Shown here in pieces: positions 24,601-36,189 of a stretch of 64,000 nucleotides of DNA (the stretch's first letter is position 1; each line of letters begins with the position of its first letter). The stretch is from NCBI GenBank assembly GCA_000149265.1, contig CH003266.1:1725751-1789750 (forward strand), in the 5' to 3' direction. The stretch comes from Ciona savignyi (lineage: Eukaryota > Chordata > Ascidiacea > Phlebobranchia > Cionidae). The position numbers and the translations under genes were made by a program. The notes below the pieces were generated by a model, which worked only from the letters and a program-made list of their open reading frames with translations, was not told the origin of the DNA and searched no databases.

Positions 24601-27600
24601 TTCGCTTTTGCAGTGCTTCGTTTTTGATTACGATGTCAATTTAATGTTGGCTGTAACTGTAATTAACTCAAGCAATTGTGGTTGAAGCACAAAGCATCAC
24701 ATAACTGTTTTACACTAAAAGCCCTCCACGAAATAGGAGACTTGTCTTCCTGATTAAAAATGTTTGAATGAACAGACACTAATTACACACAGTTCTCAAT
24801 ATCCTATATCAATACAGCGTATTCATATCTCTCATTGGGCTTTTACCACCTGTTGTTTTGCAACACAAGAAATCAAAGAATTTTATTCCGAAATACCTCC
24901 GTTTTTAACTTGCTAACATTTGTAAAATTTTAACTTGCCAACACTCACTCACTGTTGTTTTAATATTAATCATTTTGGTTACATTCTGCGTCCATAAATT
25001 AAACAATAGCAAGTAGACTAGGGTTTAGAATCTTTCTTTAAAATAACTTACTAATGTTTTTGTTTACCAACAATCATATTTGTGCTAATGAAACTTGAAG
25101 AGTCAGGAATGTTTGCACGACATTTAAACACTTAGTAAATGGTCCTGTAACAATGTTTATTACCCAGTTAGGTAGAGTATTGACTAAAAGTCTGTCCAAG
25201 CACTTTAATCAGAAAGTTGTAAATTTGTTTCTATGCTTGTTTGTGCATCAAAAGCGGATTTCACAAGGAAAATCTCTCCTTTGAATTTCTCTGACCGGAC
25301 CAAATGTGTTGTGGTATAAGATACCTATAGTATAAGATGCATGGTATAAGACCTTCATATGCATGGTATAAGACCTTCATATGCATGGTATAAGACCTTC
25401 ATATACGTGGTATAAGAACTACAAATGTATTTTATAAGACCTTCATATGCATGGTATAAGACTTTCATATGCGAAGTATAAGACCTTCATATACGTGGTA
25501 TAAGAACTACAAATGCGAAGTATAAGACCTTCATATGTGAAGTATAAGGCCTTCATATGCGTGGTATAAGACCTTAATATGCGTGGTATAATACCCCCAT
25601 ACCCGTAACATGGATTCAGTAGTTAAGACCACATTACCACTCAGCATTGTGAACTGGGAACGAGCAAACCCGTTAAGCTTGCACACCGGGATGTTTATAC
25701 CGACCCTGGATAAGCAAGGCAACAAGGAACAGCGATCCAAGTGGTTAAGTCTAGCCCATGACTACCGCCTCCTTGGAACTTATGCACAAACCGAGTTGGG
25801 ACATGGTAAATGAATTAGGGGCAAATTTTGTAAAACACTTCTGATCACGGAAAAATCGAGATATAAGATTTTATTTGCAAAGCCAATTATTATCACAAAA
25901 TCCGTAACATAAAGTTTTATGTCGCACTGTTCGCATTCCTTTATAGCAGAATACACACCACACAGGTTAATACTTAAACAAACAAGCATGACCAGGTTAT
26001 TCGGTTAAACACGCGTTGTCACAGAACAAACATTAAAGTCCAATAAATAGTGCATGTAGATCTTTGTCACGTTTACACCACATCCCTTGCTATTTCACCA
26101 ATTGCATGTTCGCTAGCCTGTTTCGCATAATTCTTTATAATTTTGCTTAATATGCATGTTGTATTGTCTAAATTGTATCTCGCAGTTAAGTTGTTGAAGC
26201 TATTGCAAGTTGTCAATAATCAATTATGTTTTTTATTTCTGCAACTCATTAGATACCACTTGGTGGCTTTTTTATGTGCAATCTAATACACCTTGTGCCA
26301 ACAGTCGAGCTGCTGGAGCTATTACAGTGTGCGGATAACCAGACATTATTTTTTATTTGGTCAACTCATCTGTACCACTAAGTTAGAGCGGTCTATTAAC
26401 TTGCTGAGGTGTACAATACAGTTTATGCTCAAAGTCGAGTTATTTGGAGCTATCATAGTGTGAGTATATTTCGTCATTATTTACTATTTGGACAACTCGT
26501 TAGATACCACTGGGTTGAAGCATTGCATAGTGGTTTACCCAGGTACATAGTAAAAATATACTCAAAGACCTGGTGCTTATTTTAAACTTATCAGTTTTTG
26601 ATAAATTTTATCAGATAACATGAGTAATGAACACGTTTCTTGCACAGGGACCTTCCTACGAGGGTTGGAGACGACAGCACATTACGATGTTTCCACCCAG
26701 GAATTCGTTCTTAACTCGCCGACCACTACCTCCATCAAGTGGTGGCCTGGTGCTCGTAAGTATTCACAAACTTTTATTACTTGAGATGTTGAATATTTAT
26801 TTTGCAACACCCATATACATCTGTACCTTGTTTTCAAAGTCGCAATCAATCTGGATTTGCACACAAAAAACCTGGACGGCATCTGTACCTTATTTTTAAA
26901 ATGTCCACCCAGATAATACATACGCCAATACACAACTTTGCAAAAAGGCTGTGATCAATAAATGAAAACATGCATTTAAATAACCATTTAATATACACAG
27001 CAAAAAACTGAGGAAAAATAAATTTGACCTCGTGTAAAACCTGATCAAGCTATTGTTGCAGAATCTGTCCAACACTTCTGTATGTAGCAGAATAAATGTA
27101 ATCACCTAAATATTTCAGTGGGCAAAACCTCCACGCATGCTGTGGTTCTAGCTCAGCTGTACACACGTGGTAAATGCCATGGAATCCACGCGTTTGTCGT
27201 CCAACTACGTAGCTTGGAAGACCACAAGCCTTTACCAGGTTAGTTGACATCTGCAACAACTTTTAACAATTCCTGGCACTGAAGAAACCATTTTGTTAGT
27301 GATGAGATTTTCGTTCTGTTGGAATATTAGAGTATTTGCATTTGAATAATTTCATTGTTTTGCCAGAGGTGCAACAGTGTATTATATTGGTGGTTTTAAT
27401 GATTAATGTTTATCTACGTTATATCATATTACAGGAATCGTGGTACACTTTTGATTAGTTAATAAAAAGGGTGCAACTTTTGCCCATCGTACCCCCGACA
27501 ACTTACCCATACCAATAATAATTCCAGGTATAACTGTGGGGGATATCGGCCCAAAGTTTGGTTACGGCGCAAACGACAACGGCTTCTTAAAGTTGAGCAA

Positions 27601-30600
27601 CCATCGTATTCCACGTGATAATATGCTAATGAAGTATTCCAAGGTAAATCCTCATGCAATGTTCCAGGCTGTTTAGTATCTGTTATCTGTAGTATATTTT
27701 TTCTTTCCACCAGCGAAAATATAAACCAAAACCATTGAAGGGGTCCTGAACTGGATAACTGATCTTACATATGACAACCAGTTCTTCAACTCCTTACGTA
27801 TTCTTGTTCAAATTTTAATAATAAAACATGTGAATTAATAAAAACATTACCAGCGGTAAAAGTTAAAAGAACTATAAACGAAAAATAAAACTAAGCTTAA
27901 TAAAACACAACCTTTCTGAATGATCGTCAAATCAAAATGAAATAAGTAACCAAAGTCATTGAAAAGAATAAAACGTAGGACTGATTTTGTGGCGAATTAA
28001 ATAAAAGGGACTAAATAATAAAATAGGATCACCACACCATCCACAAACTAATATATCCAGTGACTCTTAAGTGCAATGTGTCATACGAACCCCCAACACA
28101 GGTCTCACCTGACGGAACGTACAGCAAACCCCCGAAAGCGACTCTAACATATGGCACAATGACGTTCGTACGTGCCATGATAGTACGAGGCTCAGCACTC
28201 GCCATCGCTAAAGGCTGCACGATTGCGATCCGATACAGTGCAGTGAGGAGACAGAGTGAGATGAGACCTGGGTATGATTTGTCTCTTGTTGTGTTTTGTG
28301 CAGTGCATCAAGACTATTTTACACATATCTAAGCGAGTTCCTGACACAGCAAACCTCCACATAGCAAGCGACTCCCCAAAGTGTATTTCCAACGTAGCAA
28401 ACCACTCACCAAAGTGTATTCCCCACACCGCGAAACACTCACCAAAGTGTATTCCCCACACCGCGAAACACTCACCAAAGTGTTTTCCCCACACAGCGAA
28501 ACACTCACCAAAGTGTATTCCCCACACAGCGAAACACTCACCAAAGTGTATTTCCACCGTGGCGAACCACTCACCAAAGTATATCCCCACACACAGCGAA
28601 CCGGAGCCCCAAGTGCTGAGCTACCCCACCCAGCAGCACAAGTTGTTCCCACTTCTCTCCGCTGCGTTTTCGTTCCACTTTGTGCAGTTGACTATGATTG
28701 AGGAGTATAGTCAAGTGACTGCGCTTGTGGATCAGGGCGACTTCTCCAGGTCACAAGAGGTTTGGAAACATTCGCTTTTCAATATTGACTGCAGCAACAT
28801 TTGCTTCGACTCTGGCTTAATTTGTTCAAGTTAGTCTGGCGGTTAAGTGCGTCACCTTTCAATCGAAAGGTCGCAGGTGCGAAACTGCCTGAACCCAGCG
28901 GATTAATTGGTTGTATTAAATGAAAGGAATGTGTCTATCATATACAACACACTGAAATAGCTCTGGTAACTCGACGATGGGCGATGGGTGACGGTGTGAT
29001 AACCCCCTTGGTTTTCCCATTCACGGGGATAAAGATAAATATCCTATCCTATATTCTGTTTGTGGTGTATTTCCCTCTTGTCAAGATGTTTAATGTCACT
29101 TTGTCTGTATGTGCATTAAATTAGAAGATTTACATTTTTATCATAAAATATTCAAGCCACAGTTGTACCGAGATGTAATATCAAACTGATTCTTTTACCA
29201 GTAAGATAAATTTCCACTTGAAAATCGGCCTGACACATCCCACAGCCTTGTCACAAGATAAAATCCCCTTTCAGTCAGAGACTTTAATACACATTTATCA
29301 TATATTTACCCAAAACCCCCAACTAATCCAACCCATACCCCCAGTTACATGCGTTGTCATCCGGGTTAAAAGCTTACACGTCAGCTGTAGCAAACACGGG
29401 GTTGGAGGTGTGCCGAGCTTCGTGTGGCGGACATGGTTATTCGTGTGCTAGTGGGTTCCCCACCCTTTACACTGACTTCACCCCGTCCATCACCTATGAA
29501 GGGGAGAACACAGTACTTTTGTTGCAAACCGCGAGGTAAATATAATTTTAATGGGTACCATGTGCCAACCTTTGTTCAATACATTAAAATTAAGTGTTGT
29601 TAAAATCGTTGTTCTAACCAGTTTTATATAACCTCCCTATACAAACCTTACCATTAAGGTTTTGGTTTTTGATGACAGAAATCAATATTTATCCTTATTC
29701 AAATTCGATTTCAGTTGAATTCTTATCTGACATGTTTGCCGATTTCGTTAGCTTAATTTTCTCATTAGTATATAAGGTCCATTTCCTGCTAAAGTAATCA
29801 CAAAGCACAACCCTACTTACCCATTGCTGGTTGAGACTTTAATATCCTATACAACACACTACAATAAAATCTCCAGTAACCTGACTCTGTGCATGGGGTA
29901 TTATATTCAATCTATAACCCACCCTCACAGGTACCTGGTGAAATGCATGAGGGATTTGAAGAACGGCGCCAAACTTCCTGGAAGTGTAGCGTATCTTGCT
30001 TGCGACTGCAAAGCTCAAGACGTTGGACGTGATTTCACAGACTTCAAGACTCTGGCATCACTCTATAAGCTGCGAGCGCTGGGGTGGGTCTGCTGAGTGT
30101 GCTATGTGTATATATCCCACATAATCACAAAAATGTTGGCATGAGGTGTATTACTTACTGTGTACTTGAAAAATGCCCCTTTTCATTGCCTTAACCGCGT
30201 GATATATTTTGTGTCGTCTTAGTGGAAAGTTATTTTTCAGTATCGACACATTGTAATAGCTCCATCAACTCGACTATGAACATGAGGTGTATCACTGTGC
30301 ACCTAAGAAATGCATTTTACAGTGGTACCATTTAGCGGTTGTAAAAATGTGTTGGTAAAATTAAGTCTGGTCTGATTATCCACACACTATATACATTATC
30401 CACACTCTATATAACACACTATATACATTATCCACAGACTATATACATTATCCACACACTATATTCTAGCATCTGGTGCCCACAAGGTGCACGCAGGCCA
30501 CAAGGTGCACAGAGGGCACAAGGTGCACACATATAACCACCAACACACAACAGGCAGATACGATTCGCCAACAGCAAGGTGGAGGCAGGTATGGCGCAAG

Positions 30601-32462
30601 GAAAGGATCTTGTTGGTTCGTTGAACGAAGCTTCTGTTCATCTAGTTCGTGCTGCAATTGTGAGTTGAATTTGTAACTCTAGAGCAAGATACAAACTTAT
30701 CATTAGCACCACTTTTCCCATAAATATAACCTCTTAAGTATACCCGTACCCGTAAAAAGCAAGATACAAACATATTGCCTGAATCCAGTAAATTAATGGG
30801 TTCTACCAAATTAAAGGAACGTGTCTATTATATACAAGACACTGCAATAGCTCCGGTAACCCGACGGTGGGCGTGAGGTGATCTGACGATTGCCCGTGTG
30901 TTAACCCCCATGGTTTTCCCATTCACGGGGATAACATTAATGTCCTATCCTATATCCCAACCCCTTTTCCCACAAATAGAACCTCTTATCCCAAGGATAC
31001 CGACCTGTTAAACATCTTATTATATATCAATCAGGCCCACACCCATTACTATGTCGTGCGCAACTTCTTCGAGAAGATCTCGGCTCTCTCTGTCTCCTCC
31101 TCCCTCATGGAGGTTCTCCATCAGGTGGCGCTGTTCTACGCTCTCGACGGAATCGCGCAGAACAGCGGAGAGTTTCTCGAGGTTGGTGAATTGTGATGTC
31201 ATAATAGCGTCGCTGTTTTGACGTGGAAAATTCCAGGACGGGTTGTTGAGTGGCGCAGATGTGAAGGGAATTCGACAACTGTCGGTCGACATGCTGCCGC
31301 GAATCCGCGTCAACGCTGTTGCTTTGGTGGACGCCTTCGAATTCGGGTATGTAGGGTTCGAAATTAGTATTTGGAAGGATTCAAATGACGTTTAATACGC
31401 AGGGTTCGAAATTAATATTTGGAAGAATTCAAATAACGTGTAATACGCAGGGTTCGAAATTAGTATATGGAAGGATTTAAATAACGTTTAAGGTGCAGGG
31501 CTCGAAATTAATATTTGAAAGGATTCAAATAACGTTTAATACGCAGCGTTCGAAATTAGTATTTTAAAGGATTCAAATAACGTTTAAGGTGTAGGGTTCA
31601 AAATTAATATTTGGAAGAATTTAAATAACGTTTAATACGCAGGGTTCGAAATTAATGTTTGGAAGCATTCAAATAACGTTTATTGTCCGCAGTTAAAATG
31701 AGTGTTTGGAAGATTTAAAATCATGTTTTTTGTGCGTGGTTCGAAATTAAGTTTTTTTTTATCCAAAAAAGGGTTTTATTACTTTTCATATATATCTAGT
31801 AATTGACCACGTTAATCACTTACTACTTTTCCAATAGAGACGATGTGTTAGGCTCAGTGTTGGGCCGATATGATGGAAATGTTTACGAAAACCTGTTCAA
31901 ATGGGCACAGAACTCATCTCTCAATAAAACTGATGTAAGTTACTTTCAAATAATTCATTTATAAAGTGCTGGATTATTAGCCGAAAGTTTGTTGGCTCCA
32001 AATGAATTGCTATCTAAGTTGTGAGATTACGAATTACTCTGGCTAGTCGGTTGTGTTCGTAAGCAACGCAGTTTGTTGACATCCCTTGATCACATAGATG
32101 GTTGTACTAGAACTAAAGGATCGTTTTAATCATATACAACCTTCTGCAAAAGCTCCGGTGACGGCGGACAATATGACGATTGCCCATGTGGCAACTTATT
32201 TGACCGACCTCGGAGGTAAACATGGGTATCGGATGCCAATTAACCAAACCCATAAAACTTGTTTCAAAATATCAATCAATGTCAAAAAATCAAAACGGGA
32301 ATTTCTTAATCGCTTCTTGAACAGTTACATTTTGTTGCAACTGAGTCTTAGCATGCCAGTTTTTGTGCGCATAATAATGCTTTCTATGACGTCATACAGG
32401 TCCACCCGTCCTACCACAAGTACATCCGACCGTTGCTCAAGCGGAACCAATCGAAATTGTGA
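21668..32462 (+). CDS. ACOX1: Peroxisomal acyl-CoA oxidase 1, 15 exons with three versions of exon 3
   Basis: FAD enzyme of the first step of peroxisomal beta-oxidation: acyl-CoA to trans-2-enoyl-CoA plus H2O2. Exons: 21668-21794, 22470-22635, one of 3a 23570-23727 / 3b 24417-24577 / 3c 25645-25805, then 26648-26755, 27119-27238, 27528-27643, 28102-28271, 28597-28759, 29345-29535, 29931-30083, 30554-30659, 31035-31181, 31237-31346, 31838-31934, 32400-32462. All junctions are GT-AG and phases agree. The product is 665 aa with 3b or 3c and 664 aa with 3a (human 660). Family signatures: [37 protein letters not shown], and [13 protein letters not shown] with the catalytic Glu near residue 429. 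The C-terminus is SKL, a PTS1 peroxisomal signal. It is closer to ACOX1 than ACOX3 in length and motifs. Exon 2 and the acceptors of exons 3a, 8 and 11 were set by frame and family length. Confidence 0.93.
22345..22455. repeat. Short tandem repeat before ACOX1 exon 2
   Basis: Diverged copies of CACAAGTATACTAGTACTCA and a CACCCCCTAC spacer, ending about 15 bp before the exon 2 acceptor at 22468-22469. Probably the polypyrimidine neighbourhood. Confidence 0.7.
22678..22735 (+). pseudogene. Relic of the 3' end of ACOX1 exon 3c with its donor
   Basis: GAGTTGGGACATGGTAAATG and the following 13 bases match the end of exon 3c and its 5' splice site at 25793-25825 with a single difference, then resemble it further (GTAAAACAC). 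No exon body precedes it. Lies about 40 bp after exon 2. Confidence 0.75.
23570..23727 (+). other. ACOX1 alternative exon 3a
   Basis: 158 nt. Enters after 2 nt of a codon and leaves after 1 nt, the same phases as 3b and 3c. Encodes [20 protein letters not shown] and ends in the acyl-CoA oxidase signature YAQTEMGHG. The start follows CACCCTAG; an earlier AG would hit a stop. This version is the most like vertebrate exon 3 (LNYSMFIPTL, TEMGHG). Confidence 0.85.
24417..24577 (+). other. ACOX1 alternative exon 3b
   Basis: 161 nt, same phases as 3a. Encodes [20 protein letters not shown] and ends in [11 protein letters not shown]. Acceptor ACAACTCAG, donor gtgtgt. One codon longer than 3a and more similar to 3c than to 3a. 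Confidence 0.88.
25310..25600. repeat. 22-bp minisatellite upstream of exon 3c
   Basis: About 13 units based on GGTATAAGACCTTCATATGC, some variant (AAGAACTACAAATG, GAAGTATAAG). The variants form a higher-order pattern. It ends about 45 bp before the exon 3c acceptor, so it occupies the branch-point/upstream region of that exon. Confidence 0.92.
25645..25805 (+). other. ACOX1 alternative exon 3c
   Basis: 161 nt, same phases. Encodes [20 protein letters not shown] and ends in [11 protein letters not shown]. Acceptor ACCACTCAG and the first coding bases CATTGTGAAC are identical to 3b. Donor gtaaat. Joining two versions in one mRNA would shift the frame, because each length is 3n+2. Confidence 0.88.
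28336..28590. repeat. 33-bp minisatellite spanning the ACOX1 exon 8 acceptor
   Basis: About seven units based on AAAGTGTATTCCCCACACAG followed by CGAAACACTCACC. The real exon 8 acceptor (CCCACACACAG at 28596 and first bases CGAA) is the last unit. Two earlier units hold a matching CCCACACAG-CGAA, giving potential acceptors at 28496 and 28529. Because 33 is divisible by 3 and units lack stops, open frames run through on both strands. Confidence 0.92.
28826..29052 (+). repeat. SINE-like element with internal deletion
   Basis: Head GTTAGTCTGGCGGTTAAGTG, a deletion after GAAACTG, then TGAACCCAGCGGATTAATTG and tail ATATCCTATCCTATA. In ACOX1 intron 8. Confidence 0.75.
30370..30460. repeat. Tandem ACACTATATACATTATCC repeat
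   Basis: Four to five imperfect copies of about 20 bp in ACOX1 intron 10, followed at 30478-30535 by three copies of a CACAAGGTGCAC unit that end close to the exon 11 acceptor. Confidence 0.8.
30772..30952 (+). repeat. 5'-truncated SINE copy
   Basis: Starts at TGCCTGAATCCAGTAAATTA and runs to the tail TGTCCTATCCTATA. In ACOX1 intron 11. Confidence 0.75.
31352..31750. repeat. About 48-bp tandem repeat in ACOX1 intron 13
   Basis: Eight or so copies of GGGTTCGAAATTAATATTTG followed by GAAGGATTCAAATAACGTTTAATACGCA, increasingly diverged at the right end. Confidence 0.9.
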
Positions 32463-33930
32463 TTTCTATGGTCGCTCCAATGATCTATGCAATTATTGTT
32501 TAATTATTTAATTGATGACAGTACCATCTACGCTCAATACCCCAACCATTTAGCCACAACTTGTTATGAAATTATCTTCAAATATAAACCAACATAGTTT
32601 TATCATATATTAACGTTTTATGAAGCAATTGTTGGCCATTGTGCACCGTACGGTATCGTGGTTTAAATGATAATTACTTAATCTGGGTGGTTTTACAATT
32701 CTGGTCACCTTTATTTCCGCCTATATACCATCCAAATAATGAATCTGATTAATGCAGTGCTGAGTTTACAAAATGTAATTTACTTTTATTGACTTGTTTA
32801 TTGATCGTAATTTAAACTAATCATTCAGAAGCATCATGTCGTATATATCTCGAACGTCATCAATGGCCAGTGTTCACTAATAAACTCCCAAAAATTTGCT
32901 TTTGCGTACTATACACCCAAATGCAATCTGGAATCGACTACAGAGTGTCACATACTTATTAGACACCACTTTTAAAAAAATCTATTTTGTCTCTACGCTA
33001 TATCTTTCTATATGCATAAACGATTGGTTCTGTGGTTATTTAATCCAACTTGGTATATGTTATAAAAGAAGTATAACGTTTGTTTCTGCAAGCAGAAACT
33101 AATGGGTTCCCGAATTACCCATCCAAACTGGATATCCATGTTTTCTGAATACAGTTAAAATAGGTATTGGATGTCGGCATATTTGTTTAAATTCTGTATT
33201 TATTTATGTCGTACTTGTATTACCATTATAATGGACAGTTTAGTTTATTTTTTTGCTGGCTGTTTAGTGTAAACTGGTATATTTTAATTGTATTTTTTAG
33301 GTTTATTTTAATTTAAAATAAGTAACGATGATATTATCGGGTTTCCTGACGTGATCTGCCCAAAATTTGCCACTCCATATCTAATTGTATCAGCTTACAC
33401 CCCTAAAAACTTGCCAGTCCATTTAAAGTATGTTATTTTTTGCTCTTATTTCCGACAGATTAGTCTGGTGGGTTAGCTGCATCAGCCCTGGTAACCCTAC
33501 TGTGGGTGCGAGGTGATGTGACGATTGCCTGAGTGTTAGCCCCCTTTTCCCACTCACAGGGATTAACATAAATATCTTATCACATTCCAAAGGAGACTAA
33601 TCACTGATTTGAGTAAGGTTTTGTGTTTTGGGGGCAAAATTAAAAATCGTTGCAAAACTAGAGTGCCAACCACGTGTTAACCACCACTATTTGTAAAACA
33701 CATGTTGTATACCCTATATTCATGCTACAGGGTCCCTAACCACAATTTGTATTTTATACACTGAGTATGTAGTTTGTTTCTGCAAGCATAAACGCATGGG
33801 TCCCATAGTTAACAGACCAAACTTAATTTACATTTTTAGTTAAATAAAGAATAAACGTTTTAAATTTACGAACATTTTACCACAAATGTTTTAAATTATA
33901 GCTTCTTTTCAAACGCTGTAGTAAAATAAA
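32463..33930. other. Intergenic, ACOX1 downstream flank
   Basis: AT-rich. Contains a SINE 3' fragment (33455-33585) and two copies of GTTTCTGCAAGCAGAAAC-type sequence (33078-33100, 33776-33815). These are the reverse orientation of a hairpin motif present in each peptide-gene unit. No convincing ORF and no clear AATAAA close after the ACOX1 stop. Confidence 0.5.
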
Positions 33931-33934
33931 GCTA

Positions 33935-35385
33935 AATTTCCAAAACGGCCCGATTTAGTTTTTTCATGATTCTCAATTCTTAAAGTTTTAATCTGATTTG
34001 TCGACTTCTTGTTGGAGATGTCATTGCGATATGGCATGTCTGCCACAATCAAAATTTAGGAACATATCTTTGTTTTCATGTAAATTAACCTAATTAAATG
34101 TTTTCTTTTTTTAATTGGCACAAAGTGTCTAATGTTTTAACATTTTACCGAATTTTATTAAAATTACAACAGCCGTTCAAGTGCTATGCCCAAAAAATCT
34201 AATTTTTTAGAAAAAAAAATGTTTTGGTTTTTAACGTCTCAGGGGAATTTCCCTAGATTCATTACCCAAAATTTTGGTTTTTGCTTATCTAGATTATGTT
34301 CTGTTACAAATGTCAAATTTTTATTGCGATTTCATTACTCCTTTTGCTAGATTTCGGGGCAACATGACATGCTTGTCACAATCATAATTAGAGAACAAAA
34401 TCCGATTTTTAGGGTATTTCCATGGGTAATTTTTTTATTTCTTTTAAGTGTTAAATCAGTGACTAATGCACTTACATTCCACCAAATCTGATTTAAATTG
34501 TATCGGTCGTTCAAGCGCTATGCCCAAAAAAGGCTATTTTTTTAGAAAAAAAATACCGTTTTGGTTTTAACGTCCCAGGGGAATTCCCCTAGATTAATCA
34601 CCCAAAATTTTGATTTCTGCATATCTTGACCATGTTGTCCAACAAATCACCGAGTTTCATTGCGATTTCATTAACCCTTCTGGTAGATGTCGGGGCGACA
34701 TAGCATACCTGTCACAATTATCATTTAACAGCAAAAGTTGAAATTTTAGGGTATTTCCCTAGGTAATTTTTTTATTTCTTTTAAGTGGTAAATCAGTGAC
34801 TAGTGCACTAACATTCCACTAAATTTGATTCAAATTGGAGCAGCCATTTAAGCGCTATGGCCTAAAAAGCTATTTTTTTAGAAAAATATGACCGTTTTGG
34901 TTTTTAACATCCAAGGGGAATTCCTCTAAATTAATTACCCAAAATTTTGGTTTTTGCATATCTAGGCCATGTTGTCTAAAAAATCACCAAGTTTCATTGC
35001 GATTCCATTATTCCTTCTGGTAGATGTCGGGGCGCCATAGCATGCCTGTCACAATTATCATTTAACAGCAAAAGTTTAATTTTTAGGGTATTTCCCTAGG
35101 TATTTATTTTATTTCTTTTAAGTGGTAAATCAGTGACTAGTGCACTAACATTCCACCAAATTTGATTCAAATTGGAGCAGCCGTTCAAGTGCTATGGCCT
35201 AAAAATCTAATTTTTTAGAAAAAAATGGCCGTTTTGGTTTTTAACGTCCAAGGGGAATTCCCCTAAATTTATTACCCAAAATTTCGGTTTCTGCATATCT
35301 AGGCCATGTTGTCTAAAAAATCACCAAGTTTCATTGCGATTCCATTATTCCTTCTGGTAGATGTCGGGGCGCCATGCCAACAATA
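33935..35385. repeat. Satellite array, unit about 340 bp, about four copies
   Basis: The landmark GTTTTGGTTTTTAACGTC recurs at about 34222, 34557, 34893 and 35233, spacing 335-340 bp. Each unit also carries TTTCATTGCGATT, GTAGATGTCGGGGCG and GTGCACTAACATTCCACCAA. Later units are more alike than the first. The last piece recalls GCACTGGCATTCCACCAAAA, which is found in every unit of the peptide array. Confidence 0.9.
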
Positions 35386-36056
35386 TGTGTCCCATTTTTT
35401 CAAATGGGACCCATAATAACCTGGTTAGATTACCCCTTTATGCCAATAATCAGGCGATACTACATGCCTATCACCAGCGTAATCTTGTGTTTGTCTAAGA
35501 GCTTTAGAATTATTTAAATACGAGATTAAAATTTATCATATATATTTAAACCACCCATTCATCCGCAAGGTATATATACGTAGTGTATTTTGGAATTTAT
35601 TTAGCAATAATTGACTCGGTTCAGCCGTTGTGCGTTAAATACTCTGCTCCAAGATACAACCGTCAAGCCAACTTAAACTGTAGATGACATAACCATTTGT
35701 CTGCCTGAATGTTGCTCCTTAAATCATTGTGCATCAACTTATTTTATTCCCAAAATTATTCGTTTTGTTGATACCGCGATTCCACCGTTTGTTTTTGAGC
35801 TTTAGAATTAGATTATACTGCTGCCAGTAAAATGCAAATTGCAATACACAAGAGATTAAAGTTTATTATATTTAAACTAGGCATTCGTCCGCAGTGTATA
35901 TGCAAAGGGTCTATTGGAATTTGTTTAGCAATGGAATAATTCGCTCGGTTTAGCCGTTGTTCGTTAAATGCTCCGCTACAGGACACAACCGTGTAGCCAA
36001 CGTATTTCGTTATTCGGTCGAGTTGTGAAAAATTTCTAAAGAATCGAAAATATTTT

Positions 36057-36189
36057 ATGCAAATTTTCTAGTGGTCTCTGAATAACTATGTAAAACGATG
36101 CTTAATCCCTACGTTAAACTAAACAACAAGTCGGCTATAAATAACCGGGGCGCCCATAGACTATTCATTCGTTTTCGAAGATAAACAAG
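36057..36189 (+). promoter_or_regulatory. Promoter of peptide gene 1
   Basis: Octamer ATGCAAAT at 36057-36064 and TATAAATA at 36136-36143, 54 bp before the ATG. The GATA-like TTATCT that follows the octamer in most other copies is changed to TTTTCT here. Confidence 0.75.

Noticed and set aside
25310..25600. CRISPR-like direct repeats
   Set aside because: Contiguous 22-bp units without unique spacers, inside an animal gene intron: a minisatellite.
28192..28701. Long open frames on both strands with repeated [11 protein letters not shown] or [11 protein letters not shown] units
   Set aside because: Products of the 33-bp minisatellite, whose length is divisible by 3 and which lacks stops. The true coding frame is ACOX1 exon 8 only.
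32098..32400. Open frame running into ACOX1 exon 15
   Set aside because: Crosses a degenerate SINE in the intron. The exon starts after CATACAG at 32399 in another frame that ends in SKL.
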